From an uncultured Blautia sp. (GTDB lineage Bacteria > Bacillota > Clostridia > Lachnospirales > Lachnospiraceae): DNA of 57,044 nt. Below are positions 7,247-15,784 of the stretch, piece after piece. Each line of letters begins with the position of its first letter. Positions within the stretch are counted from its first letter, which is position 1. Below the pieces are notes generated by a model. The model saw only the letters and a program-made list of their open reading frames with translations, searched no databases and was not told the DNA's origin. A program made the translations under genes and the position numbers. Where the stretch lies: the NCBI RefSeq assembly GCF_934424005.1, contig NZ_CAKRXI010000020.1, forward strand, positions 1-57,044, given 5' to 3'.

Positions 7247-7275
7247 ATTATATATAAGATAATTGATAAAAACAA
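7247..7275 (-). promoter_or_regulatory. promoter for the YczE-like gene
   Basis: On the reverse strand, TTGTTT (7270-7275), 17 bases, TATAAT (7247-7252). The divergent LysR gene has a TATAAT at 7321-7326 without a clear -35. The space 7186-7398 is therefore a shared regulatory region. Confidence 0.5.
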
Positions 7276-7398
7276 ATGATTATTTTGAATAAAACAATTC
7301 TAAAAACGAATTAAAAGTAGTATAATGACAGAGAAAATAGAAATGGATCTGGCCTGATCAGATAATAGGACAAAATAACTTTAAAAAAAGAGGGATGT

Positions 7399-8262
7399 AT
7401 GAATATTGAATATTTAAAATATTTTGCGGAACTGGCAAAGGTTCAGCACTATGGAAAAGCTGCAAAGATATTGAATATTTCGCAGCCAGGTCTCAGTCAT
7501 GCGATTAAAACTCTGGAAGAGGAGTGTGGCGTTCCACTTTTTCAGAGAGAAGGACGAAACGTAAGTCTGAGTTCTTATGGAAAAGAATTAATGAAGGATG
7601 TGGATGATATTCTAAACGCATATCTCCGACTGGAAGAAAGAGCAGCAGGCCTCAGAACAGAAGAAAAAACAGTTCGAATCGGCACAGTGTACCCACTGGC
7701 GGCTGGAATGGTACCGCGTATGTTGCAGAAATTTGGGGCAACTTTTCCATTTGTTGTTTATAATCGACTGACACCGGAGATTGCGGAAGGGCTTATGGAT
7801 GGAAAGTATGATATTGGTTTTTGCTCAGATCTTTTGAAATCAGAAGAGCTGGAGTATTATCCAATCAGGGAATCTTATGTTGCGGTGGTAGTTCCGAAGG
7901 GACATCCTCTTGAAAAGCGAGAGTCGATTTCTTTGAAAGAAGTAGCCTTGTATCCGCAGATCATGTTTTCAAAGACCAGTGGTTTCCGTAATCTGCAGGA
8001 GCAGATCTTTGACAAAGAGGGAATTAAGGTCAGGCCGGTTTGTACGGCAGAAGAGATTGAAGTTATTACAGGGCTTGTAGAGAATGGATTCGGAATTTCT
8101 GTTTTGCCATATATGGATATTATACGCCATCATAATATAGTAGCAATTCCGGTACAGACATCTATCTGGAAATCAAAGTTCTATATAGCAAGGAGAAAGT
8201 ATGGAATTCGTTCAGATCAGGAAGAGGCATTTTTTCAGTATTGGAGAAAAAACAGGCTATGA
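7399..8262 (+). CDS. LysR-family transcriptional regulator
   Basis: A 287-residue protein with the LysR plan: an N-terminal winged HTH (MNIEYLKYFAELAKVQHYGK, then AAKILNISQPGLSHAIKTLE) and a C-terminal effector-binding domain of two alpha/beta lobes from about residue 90, opening RIGTVYPLAAGMVPRML. The length is normal for the family. It is transcribed away from the YczE-like membrane gene, the usual arrangement in which a LysR protein controls its divergent neighbour. The effector is unknown. The start follows AAAGAGGG. Confidence 0.92.
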   Translation: MNIEYLKYFAELAKVQHYGKAAKILNISQPGLSHAIKTLEEECGVPLFQREGRNVSLSSYGKELMKDVDDILNAYLRLEERAAGLRTEEKTVRIGTVYPLAAGMVPRMLQKFGATFPFVVYNRLTPEIAEGLMDGKYDIGFCSDLLKSEELEYYPIRESYVAVVVPKGHPLEKRESISLKEVALYPQIMFSKTSGFRNLQEQIFDKEGIKVRPVCTAEEIEVITGLVENGFGISVLPYMDIIRHHNIVAIPVQTSIWKSKFYIARRKYGIRSDQEEAFFQYWRKNRL

Positions 8263-8316
8263 AGAAAGTATTTGAGAACGGCTCAGTCATCCGATCCAAT
8301 GCCTGCAGCCAGAAGA

Positions 8317-8341
8317 GACTGTACATAATACATGCACAGTC
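8317..8341. terminator. weak bidirectional hairpin between convergent genes
   Basis: GACTGT and ACAGTC, 13 bases apart, lie between the convergent LysR and GH13 genes. There is no U-tract, so terminator function is uncertain. Confidence 0.25.
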
Positions 8342-8357
8342 CCTTAGTGAAATTGGT

Positions 8358-10031
8358 TTATTTCTTGCATTCCAGCACAATTACTTCACAGCTGTCGAGC
8401 TTCAGCATTTCTTCTGGACAATCGGTGCGGTTCTGATTGTCCAGAAGTATTTTTTTTACCGGATATTCAAGTTTGATGGAAACGGCTTCACGGCCGAAGT
8501 TGGCGGCGACGAGAACGCGTTGTGATTTCGTCTCACGATAATATGCCATAACTGTTTCACTATCCTGATATGCAGGAACTGTTTTGCCGTAAGTAAATAC
8601 CTCTTTGTATTCTGGAGCCTTGCGGATGGCAGTCAGTTTACGGTAGTAATTTAATACGGAATCCGGATCCTTTTCCTGAGCTGCGACGTTGATTTCTTTA
8701 TAATCAGAGTGAACCCTGAGCCATGGTGTGCCAGTAGTAAATCCGGCATTCGCCTGAGCATTCCACTGTACAGGGGTTCTTGCATTATCACGGCTCATTT
8801 TGCCGCATACTTCCAGAGCTTCTGCATCACTTAAACCTGCTTCTCTTGCAAGATTATATTGATCGATCGTACTGATATCATTGTAATCATGAATATTGCT
8901 CCAGATTTCATTCTGCATTCCGATTTCCTGTCCCTGATAAATGAACGGAATTCCACGAAGCAGGATGTTTACGGTACCGAGCATTTTGGCACCGACAGGC
9001 GTTTGGGCATACTCCGGAAGAAAACGGGATACACCGCGAGGTTCATCATGATTTTCGATGATATTTGCTTCCAGTCCATATTTCTGGACATTGATCTGAG
9101 AACTCAGAATTGTATCACGCCATGTTTTGAAATCTACATGAGGTGCATCGTACCAGCCATGAGCACCATCGCTGAGGGAATGCGCACAGAAATCAAAGAT
9201 TGTGGAGAAATGTCCGTTATCTCCAATAAATTGCCCAAGTTCATCAGCTTTCATATTGAATACTTCACCAACGGTGAAAGCATCATATTTCTGAAAAGTG
9301 TTTTTCTTCAGATCTTCAAGGAATTCTCCTACACCATCAACGTTTTCGACCATTTTCCAGCAGGCGGCCATGCCATCCGGTCCGTCCGGTTCATAGTCAG
9401 GAAAAGCAAGGTCTTTTTTGATGTTGATGATCGCATCGATACGGAAACCGGCAAGGCCTTTTTCAAGCCACCAGTTGATCATATTGTAAAGCTTCTGACG
9501 AAGCTTTGGGTTCTCCCAGTTCAGATCAGGCTGTTCTTTGGCGAACATATGGAAATAGTATTTGTCTGTTCCCGGAACCGGTTCCCAGCAGCTGCCGCCG
9601 AAGTAAGAACGATAGTTGCTTGGTGGGTTACCGTTTTTTCCTTTCCGGAAATAAAAATAATCTGCATATTCACCATCTGGATCAGCCAGAGCTTTTTGGA
9701 ACCATTCATGTTTGTCAGAGCAGTGGTTGATGACCAGATCCATGATGATATGCATATTACGTTTTTTTGCTTCTGCAAGCAATTCATCAAACTCTTCCAT
9801 AGTTCCGAATTCTTCTGCAATTGCATAGTAATCTGAAATATCATATCCCTGATCGACAAAAGGCGATTTGTAGATTGGAGAAAGCCAGATGATATCAATG
9901 CCCAGTGCTTTTATGTAATCCAGTTTGGAAATGATTCCTCTCAGATCTCCGATGCCGTCCCCGTTACTGTCCAGAAAACTCTTTGGATAGATCTGATATG
10001 CGATTTTGTCATGCCACCATTTTTCTGTCAT
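8358..10031 (-). CDS. GH13 alpha-glucosidase (oligo-1,6-glucosidase/maltase type)
   Basis: A 557-residue intracellular glycoside hydrolase without a signal peptide. The (beta/alpha)8 barrel starts at residue ~5 with IAYQIYPKSFLDSNGDGIGD, typical of GH13 subfamily 31. Catalytic residues are Asp-199 (GFRIDA), Glu-256 (VGE) and Asp-329 (ENHDEPR). Most of the length and spacing match Bacillus oligo-1,6-glucosidase. The residue after Asp-199 is Ala, where alpha-1,6-specific enzymes usually have Val; from family knowledge this favours alpha-1,4 (maltose-type) activity. It acts on imported malto- or isomalto-oligosaccharides. No transporter is adjacent. Confidence 0.93.
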   Translation of the reverse strand: MTEKWWHDKIAYQIYPKSFLDSNGDGIGDLRGIISKLDYIKALGIDIIWLSPIYKSPFVDQGYDISDYYAIAEEFGTMEEFDELLAEAKKRNMHIIMDLVINHCSDKHEWFQKALADPDGEYADYFYFRKGKNGNPPSNYRSYFGGSCWEPVPGTDKYYFHMFAKEQPDLNWENPKLRQKLYNMINWWLEKGLAGFRIDAIINIKKDLAFPDYEPDGPDGMAACWKMVENVDGVGEFLEDLKKNTFQKYDAFTVGEVFNMKADELGQFIGDNGHFSTIFDFCAHSLSDGAHGWYDAPHVDFKTWRDTILSSQINVQKYGLEANIIENHDEPRGVSRFLPEYAQTPVGAKMLGTVNILLRGIPFIYQGQEIGMQNEIWSNIHDYNDISTIDQYNLAREAGLSDAEALEVCGKMSRDNARTPVQWNAQANAGFTTGTPWLRVHSDYKEINVAAQEKDPDSVLNYYRKLTAIRKAPEYKEVFTYGKTVPAYQDSETVMAYYRETKSQRVLVAANFGREAVSIKLEYPVKKILLDNQNRTDCPEEMLKLDSCEVIVLECKK

Positions 10032-10090
10032 TATTTGTACCTCTTTTATTCATGTATTATATCAGATGTGAGATGACTTCCATCTCGCAG

Positions 10091-10113
10091 CAAGAATGCC
10101 GAGGGCATTCTTG
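10091..10113. repeat. perfect 10-bp inverted repeat CAAGAATGCC
   Basis: CAAGAATGCC-GAG-GGCATTCTTG lies between the GH13 start and the diguanylate cyclase stop. A third copy of GCATTCTTG is at 10141-10149. It has no U-tract in either direction. It could be an operator for the GH13 promoter (both genes read leftward) or a transcript-stabilising hairpin. Confidence 0.4.
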
Positions 10114-10162
10114 AAATTTAGTATAGATGATATTGTGCCTGCATTCTTGCAATATATCATCA

Positions 10163-11641
10163 TTATATAATATTATCCTGCTTTTGGAAAAGAAAATATC
10201 CATCTCTGCCGTGCTGTTTTGTTTCGTACAGGGCAGTATCAGCATTTTTGTAAAGATCCATGTAGCAGGTTCCGTGTTCAGGAGCAAATGCGATGCCAAT
10301 ACTGATCGTTACATGTTGTCCGTTCATTTCTGCAAAGGAAAGATTCTTTACAGTGTCTGCCAGTGCCTGAATGCGTGTTACAGCCCTTTCTTTTGATTCT
10401 GTTTTGCACATGTAAATGACAAACTCATCTCCACCGATCCTTCCAATGATATCATTTTCTCTGAAATAATTTCTGAGTGTCTGTCCAAGTGTGCTGAGGA
10501 CAATATCGCCGACAGCATGCCCATAATGATCATTTACTTCTTTGAACTTATCAACATCCAGAATAATAAAAGTACCTTTTTCATGAGGCATCTGCTCCAG
10601 GATTTCGTTGATGCGTGCCTCTGTCGTGCGTTTGTTGAGAACACCTGTCAGACCGTCTGTCTGTGCATCGCGACGCAGCTCTTCATTGCGGAGATGATTG
10701 CTGTGGATGATATAAAAAACAAGCAACAGGACCAGAATGCAGAACACGGCCATGAAAATACCTTCATAGGATTTAATAAAAGCATAAGAACTCTGGGCAT
10801 CCGATACCGGGATAACATAACAGATCATCCAGTCATTCATGCCAAGCCGGGTATAAGCGATATACTGGTCAGATTTTTTGTTGGAGTCTGTTCGGATCTT
10901 GATCAGTCCATCTTTGCCAATTGAAAAATCTTCTTTGACATTTACAAGAGAATTTTTGGACAGGAGTGTTCTGTCTTTATAAAAATCAAAGAAATTATCA
11001 CCATATGTGATTTTATGATATGAAGGTTCACCATTGTAGGCAATGATATCTCCCTCTTTTGTGACAATCAGACTGTATCCGGAATCATCAAAAATATCAT
11101 TAAAAAGCATCTGACTAAGGGCAGTCACATTATAAGAGCCACCAAGTACGCCAATGATTCTGCCATTACAGCGTACAGGGACGCACAGGATCACACGTGT
11201 CTCCTGATCAATACTGCTGTCCAGTGGATCACTGAGAGTTGCCTGACCTTTCATGGCTGATCGGAAATATCTTCTCTGGGCTACATTCTTTACGGCACCG
11301 TTGTCATAGTATGCTGTACCGTCTGTTTCAATCAGCGCAGTTCTGTCGAAGTCAGTATTTTCGGCCATGGAAACAAGAAGATTCATATTGTCATTAGACA
11401 GCAGATCAGAGGACTCTCCCATTTTGTCAGCGATACTGTTCAGAAATCCGTAATGGATCTCAAGAATGGATAAGGCATGATCGCTCTGATGCGAGACATC
11501 GCTGGTCAGGGCCTTCTGGGAATTGGTGTCGATCGACTTCTGGACATATACCAGAAAAACACCAAGACTTATGGCGACAGCACAGATGAAGACCAGAATA
11601 GCATAGATATAATTCGTGGAAATATTTTTTTTCTTTTTCAT
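10163..11641 (-). CDS. membrane diguanylate cyclase, dCache-GGDEF
   Basis: A 492-residue protein that makes cyclic di-GMP. It has a membrane segment near residues 10-30 (YAILVFICAVAISLGVFLVY), an extracellular double-Cache sensor region to about residue 290, a second membrane segment (FMAVFCILVLLLVFYII) and a C-terminal GGDEF domain. The catalytic motif GGDEF is intact, and the inhibitory RxxD site (REND) lies five residues before it, so product inhibition is expected. A longer frame starts upstream, but the second of two close ATGs (11641) has AAGGAG seven bases away. Signals sensed by Cache domains are usually small molecules such as amino acids or carboxylates; the ligand is unknown. Confidence 0.9.
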   Translation of the reverse strand: MKKKKNISTNYIYAILVFICAVAISLGVFLVYVQKSIDTNSQKALTSDVSHQSDHALSILEIHYGFLNSIADKMGESSDLLSNDNMNLLVSMAENTDFDRTALIETDGTAYYDNGAVKNVAQRRYFRSAMKGQATLSDPLDSSIDQETRVILCVPVRCNGRIIGVLGGSYNVTALSQMLFNDIFDDSGYSLIVTKEGDIIAYNGEPSYHKITYGDNFFDFYKDRTLLSKNSLVNVKEDFSIGKDGLIKIRTDSNKKSDQYIAYTRLGMNDWMICYVIPVSDAQSSYAFIKSYEGIFMAVFCILVLLLVFYIIHSNHLRNEELRRDAQTDGLTGVLNKRTTEARINEILEQMPHEKGTFIILDVDKFKEVNDHYGHAVGDIVLSTLGQTLRNYFRENDIIGRIGGDEFVIYMCKTESKERAVTRIQALADTVKNLSFAEMNGQHVTISIGIAFAPEHGTCYMDLYKNADTALYETKQHGRDGYFLFQKQDNII

Positions 11642-11677
11642 GTGCATGCTCCTTAAATATAAGGTATAGATAAATAT

Positions 11678-11706
11678 AGTATAAAATATTTTATGCTGGA
11701 ATGCAA
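11678..11706 (-). promoter_or_regulatory. promoter of the diguanylate cyclase gene
   Basis: Reverse strand: TTGCAT (11701-11706), 17 bases, TATACT (11678-11683). Confidence 0.5.
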
Positions 11707-11763
11707 AAGACAAATTTGCTTCTTTTCGTGTCTGTTTTTTCTTGTCAAAATGAAAGAAATTAA

Positions 11764-11791
11764 TTGTTTTTGATCAAACATATTGTATAAT
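11764..11791 (+). promoter_or_regulatory. promoter of the decayed histidine kinase gene
   Basis: TTGTTT (11764-11769), 16 bases, TATAAT (11786-11791). The divergent cyclase promoter lies about 60 bases to the left. Confidence 0.5.
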
Positions 11792-11833
11792 ATGTAGTAG
11801 ATTTGATGGGAAAATATTCCTGAGGGGGGATTT

Positions 11834-13790
11834 TTGCTGAAAAAATATAGAAAAACTACAGGTTTGCTGTGCCTGCTCATAGCATTCGTATGGATGAGTC
11901 TGGTCAGTTGTCCACATGCAGTAAACGCAGCAGATGGAACGGAGCAGGTCGTCCGGGTAGGATATTATCCGAGAAAGGATTTTCAGGAAGGAACCAGTGA
12001 TGATACACCCAAGAGCGGATATGCATATGAATATCTGCAGCAGATCGCATCCTATACCGGCTGGCGTTATGAATATGTGTATGGTGAATGGGATGAACTG
12101 TACCAGAAGCTGGAAGATGGCGAGATCGATCTGATGGCAGGCGTATCGTATTCAAAGGAGCGTGAGAAGAAGATCAGTTATCCGGAGTATGATATGTTAA
12201 AGGAAACCTTCTATATATAAGGACAGTAATGACAACTCTATCAGATCCGGAGACCTTGCTTCGTATGCGGGCAAAAAGATTGGAACGGTCAATGAACAGA
12301 GGATGGTTTCCTACATAAAGAAATGGGTTTCCGAGAATGATGTAGATGTCGAAATCTGTTATTATAATAATATTACAGAGTGTGCAGAGGATTTCAACAA
12401 CGGGAAGCTGGATGGCTATGTCAGTGCTGATAATATTGTCTCATCCTATACAGGTATCACACCAGTCGAGTTGATTGGAAAAGAACCTTATTATCTGGCG
12501 GTTGCGAAAGACAGGGAAGATCTTTTGAAAGATCTGAATGCGACACTTTCCGTGATACAGGAACAGAATGCATTTTATCTGGATGAGCTCCAGAATAAAT
12601 ATTCGACAGAGAGCTCTGTAAATATTTTTCTGTCGCGCCAGGAACAGGAATGGATGGAAAACCATTCAAAGATCACAGTTGGATATCTGAATAATTATCT
12701 TCCATATAGTGCCACAGACGCAAAAGGCGAAGTGACCGGTCTGATTGCAGATGCGGTTCCGGATATTATCCGGACGCTTCCAGGAAAATACAGACCAGGT
12801 GTGACTTATCAGGGGTTTGATGACCAGCAGGAGATGATGGAAGCATTAAATCTTACACAACTGATTCAGGATGTTATGGATATTATGAGTGTTCAGGCTG
12901 TCAGCACAGGACTTTCACTGACACATGAAACAGAGGAGGAACAGCTGGGAACCTGGCCTGATATTATGGGAAATCCGGTCCAGCTCAGAGAAATTTTTCT
13001 GAATATCGTTGGAAATGCAGTTAAATATAATAAACCGGGTGGAAAGATAGAATGGAAGGACAGACTTACAGCTTCCACAGACAGGAATGTACTGTATGAA
13101 TGCGGTATTGCAGATACAGGGATTGGCATGGAAAAGGAATATCTGAAACATATTTTTGAACCATTTTCCCAGGAACATACAGATGCCAGAACGGTTTACC
13201 AGGGGACTGGCCTTGGAATGCCGATCGTGAAGACTCTGGTGGAACGTATGGGAGGAACCATTGAGATTGACAGTGTGCCGGGAGAAGGCAGCACAGTTTA
13301 CATTTCGCTTCCATTTCATGTGTCAGAAACCGTGCAGGAGATTCCTGCAACAGAAGAAATGGAAGATGTACCGCTGAAAGGAAAGCGAATTCTGCTGGTA
13401 GAGGACAATGACCTGAATCTGGAGATCGCACAGTTTCTTCTGGAGGATGCAGGGGCAGAGGTCATTACGGCAAGAAATGGAAAACAGGCTGTTGATACTT
13501 ATATGGCAAAACCATCCGGGACATACGATGCGATACTTATGGATATTATGATGCCTGTTATGAATGGGAATGAAGCAGCGCAGAAGATTCGATGGTCCGG
13601 CTGGGCAGATGCCCGAAAGATTCCGATCATTGCAGTCACAGCATGTGCATCAGAAGAAAACCGGACAGCCAGTGCTGATGCAGGTATCAATGGTTATCTT
13701 ACGAAACCACTGGATGTGGAAAAACTGGTCAGTACGCTTGTTGCTTTGATCAGGAATACAACGGCGAGAGAGGAGTGCGCGAGGCTATGA
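11834..13790 (+). pseudogene. decayed hybrid sensor histidine kinase with SBP-type sensor domains
   Basis: The first frame (TTG 11834 to TAA 12220) gives a signal peptide and the start of a periplasmic-binding-protein-like sensor (VVRVGYYPRKDF, then EDGEIDLMAGVSYS). A TA-run at 12212-12219 causes a net frameshift, and the sensor then continues in another frame (GKKIGTVNEQR...). A second sensor domain starts (KITVGYLNNYLPYSATDAKG) but is cut after MMEALN and joins directly to TQLIQDVMDIMSVQA, which normally lies after the HisKA helices. The transmembrane helix, any PAS and the phospho-accepting His are therefore missing. The ATPase (NIVGNAVKYNKPGG, DTGIGM, GTGLGMPIV) and receiver (VEDNDLN, MDIMMP, TKP) remain intact. 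Unable to autophosphorylate normally, this is scored as a pseudogene, although the second frame could still make a soluble ATPase-receiver fragment. Confidence 0.8.
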
Positions 13791-13803
13791 GGAGGATATG
13801 CAT

Positions 13804-14847
13804 ATGAAAAGAAAAAAAGCATGCAGAGTGATGACTGTGATCCTGGCATTTGTTATGGCATTTACCGTGATGCTGCAGACAGAATGTGAAGTTTATGCAG
13901 CAACACCAGTATCTTCACACGGCAGACTTTCGGTAAAGGGAGCAGACCTCGTGGATGCACGGAAGCGCAAATTTCAGCTGCGTGGAATAAGCACACACGG
14001 AATCAACTGGGATGTGGGAGCTCCGTATGTAAATAAGGCTGCCTTCAAGACACTGCGGGACGACTGGGGCACTAATGCAGTCCGGCTTGCCATGTACACT
14101 TCGGAATATAATGGCTACTGTTCCGGAGGAAACAAGGCAGCACTTCGAAATCAGATCTACAAGGGTGTGCAGTATGCGACTGAGCTCGGCATGTATGTGA
14201 TCATAGACTGGCATATTCTCAATGACGGTAATCCGAAATCTCATCTCAGAGATGCGAAATCATTTTTTGCAACTATGTCAAAAAAATATAAAAATCAGAA
14301 AAATGTCATCTATGAGATTTGTAATGAACCGAATGGATGCAGTTGGAATACGATCAAATCTTATGCGACACAGGTCATCAAAGTGATCCGCAAAAATGAT
14401 AAGAACGGAATCATCGTTGTCGGTACTCCGACGTGGTCACAGCTGGGTTCGGATGGTACACACAATGAGGTTGCGAACAGTCCGATCAAAGGATATCGGA
14501 ATATCATGTATTCACTGCACTTTTATGCAAATGAATGGAGTCACAACCGTTATCTGCCATCCAAACTTGAGTACGCACGGAAGAAGAAACTTCCGGTCAT
14601 AGTAACAGAGTTTGGTATGTCTGCAGCAAGTGGCGGAGGCGGGATTAGCAAGGCATCGACGGGGAAATGGCTGAACAGACTAAATAAGGCAAATATCAGC
14701 TATTTCTGTTGGAGCCTCAGCAATAAAAATGAATCCTGTTCCCTTCTTTCGCCGAGAACGAGAAAGACAAGTGGCTGGAAAAATGGAGACCTGTCAAAGG
14801 CAGGACAGTATATCAGAGCAAAATACAGGGCAAGAAGGAGAAGCTGA
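13804..14847 (+). CDS. secreted GH5 endoglucanase (cellulase)
   Basis: A 347-residue protein with a Sec signal peptide ending near CEVYA-A, followed by a single GH5 barrel, most like subfamily 2. FQLRGISTHGINWD is the typical GH5_2 opening. The acid/base is Glu-175 (EICNEPNG) and the nucleophile Glu-269 (VTEFG). The reaction is hydrolysis of internal beta-1,4-glucan bonds. There is no carbohydrate-binding module, dockerin or anchoring motif, and the C-terminus is strongly basic (ARRRS), which might give electrostatic wall association. Of two close ATGs, 13804 has GGAGG at eight bases and is chosen. It follows the decayed kinase by 13 bases, so the kinase may once have sensed glucan products. 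Confidence 0.92.
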   Translation: MKRKKACRVMTVILAFVMAFTVMLQTECEVYAATPVSSHGRLSVKGADLVDARKRKFQLRGISTHGINWDVGAPYVNKAAFKTLRDDWGTNAVRLAMYTSEYNGYCSGGNKAALRNQIYKGVQYATELGMYVIIDWHILNDGNPKSHLRDAKSFFATMSKKYKNQKNVIYEICNEPNGCSWNTIKSYATQVIKVIRKNDKNGIIVVGTPTWSQLGSDGTHNEVANSPIKGYRNIMYSLHFYANEWSHNRYLPSKLEYARKKKLPVIVTEFGMSAASGGGGISKASTGKWLNRLNKANISYFCWSLSNKNESCSLLSPRTRKTSGWKNGDLSKAGQYIRAKYRARRRS

Positions 14848-14863
14848 AGGGCTTCTCTTTTTT
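14838..14863 (+). terminator. intrinsic terminator overlapping the cellulase stop
   Basis: A GAGAAGC / GCTTCTC stem with six T residues; the left arm includes the last codons of the gene. Confidence 0.75.
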
Positions 14864-14897
14864 ACATGGTTATGCATTACAATTGCATAAAAAGCTC

Positions 14898-14926
14898 TTG
14901 ACTATAGAGAATAAGAGTTGTAGAAT
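14898..14926 (+). promoter_or_regulatory. promoter of the T-box/TRAP operon
   Basis: TTGACT (14898-14903), 17 bases, TAGAAT (14921-14926). Transcription is expected to start near 14933. Confidence 0.7.
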
Positions 14927-14932
14927 AAAGAC

Positions 14933-15230
14933 AGCTTTTAGCGAGGTAAAGCATAAGAGCAAATTCTATGAAGGGAATCAGTAAAAGCAGAGAAAATAGC
15001 TGTTTACAGAGAGCCGCAGTTGGTGTGATGCGGTAACGGCACTGTTTTGAATATCATCCCTGAGAAGGAAGACCGAACGTTACGTTTAAGATTTATCAGT
15101 AGGTTTTCACGGAGGCTCCCCGTTACAGGAGACGCGTATGCCGGTACGTTGCAGAATCGTACTTGTTTCAATGACGAAACAGGGTGGTTGCGGAATGATA
15201 TGTCCGTCCCTGAGGGGACGGATTTTTTTT
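14933..15230 (+). promoter_or_regulatory. T-box riboswitch leader controlling the TRAP operon
   Basis: A leader of about 300 bases with T-box hallmarks: AGAGAGCCGCAGTTGGTG in stem I, a specifier region GTTTTGAATATCATCCC, the T-box proper ACAGGGTGGTTGCGG at 15179-15193, and a terminator TCCGTCCC-TGAG-GGGACGGA followed by eight T (15203-15230). T-box RNAs bind uncharged tRNA and then antiterminate. The triplet after the conserved GAA is TAT (Tyr); a one-base shift reads ATC (Ile). Tyr is preferred on the usual GAA-NNN pattern, but this is an inference. An ORF that spans the leader is spurious. Confidence 0.85.
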
Positions 15231-15286
15231 ATGCATTAATTTCTGAAACCGGAACATCATCATATTTTACAAGGGAGGAAGAGAGG

Positions 15287-15784
15287 ATGAAAGTCTACAA
15301 GAAACTCATGAATGCACTGGCAGCAGTAGAAAAAATTGTACTTGTAATCTCTACACTGCTGATTCTCGTGCTTACTGTGGGAAATGTATTTTCCCGTAAA
15401 GTAATCCACCGCTCATGGTCTTTTACAGAAGAACTTGTTGTAGCGGTCTTTGTACTTATCACACTTCTGGCAGCGGCACTGTCCTGCCGTGAGGGAGGAC
15501 TGGTCAGCCTGACACTGGTTACGGACCGTCTTCCGGAAAAACTGAAAAAACCATCTGTGATTCTGATCACAGTACTGAGTATTATTTTCTCAGTGATTCT
15601 TTTTAAATATGGTATGGATAAGGTTATCACCCAGCTTCAGAATGGCAAGAGAACCTTCGTACTGAACTGGCCGGAATGGATCTTCTGGTCCTTTGTACCG
15701 ATCGGAGCAGGATGTATGATTCTTCATTTTATTGAATACTGTCTGGATGTCTGTTTCGGAAATAATGATAAGGAGGACAAATAA
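15287..15784 (+). CDS. TRAP transporter small permease, DctQ family
   Basis: A 165-residue membrane protein with four hydrophobic helices, the size and layout of DctQ. Motifs include IVLVISTLLILVLTVGNVFSR and the W-xx-TEELVVAVFV pattern with the conserved EE pair in helix 2. It pairs with DctM to form the sodium-coupled membrane part of a TRAP transporter. Its true start is ATG 15287 behind AAGGGAGG; the open frame extends upstream into the T-box leader but is not coding there. The DctM fusion begins right after its stop codon. Confidence 0.9.
   Translation: MKVYKKLMNALAAVEKIVLVISTLLILVLTVGNVFSRKVIHRSWSFTEELVVAVFVLITLLAAALSCREGGLVSLTLVTDRLPEKLKKPSVILITVLSIIFSVILFKYGMDKVITQLQNGKRTFVLNWPEWIFWSFVPIGAGCMILHFIEYCLDVCFGNNDKEDK

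Noticed and set aside
8859..9836. A 325-codon plus-strand open frame antisense to the GH13 gene
   Set aside because: It is a shadow of the well-supported reverse-strand alpha-glucosidase; no ribosome-binding site or recognisable domain.
12893..13431. Short reverse-strand frames within the histidine kinase remnant
   Set aside because: Antisense shadows with no motifs; the plus-strand ATPase and receiver motifs are unambiguous.
15047..15286. Extended N-terminus of the DctQ frame
   Set aside because: This stretch is the T-box RNA leader with a terminator; the real start is ATG 15287 behind AAGGGAGG.
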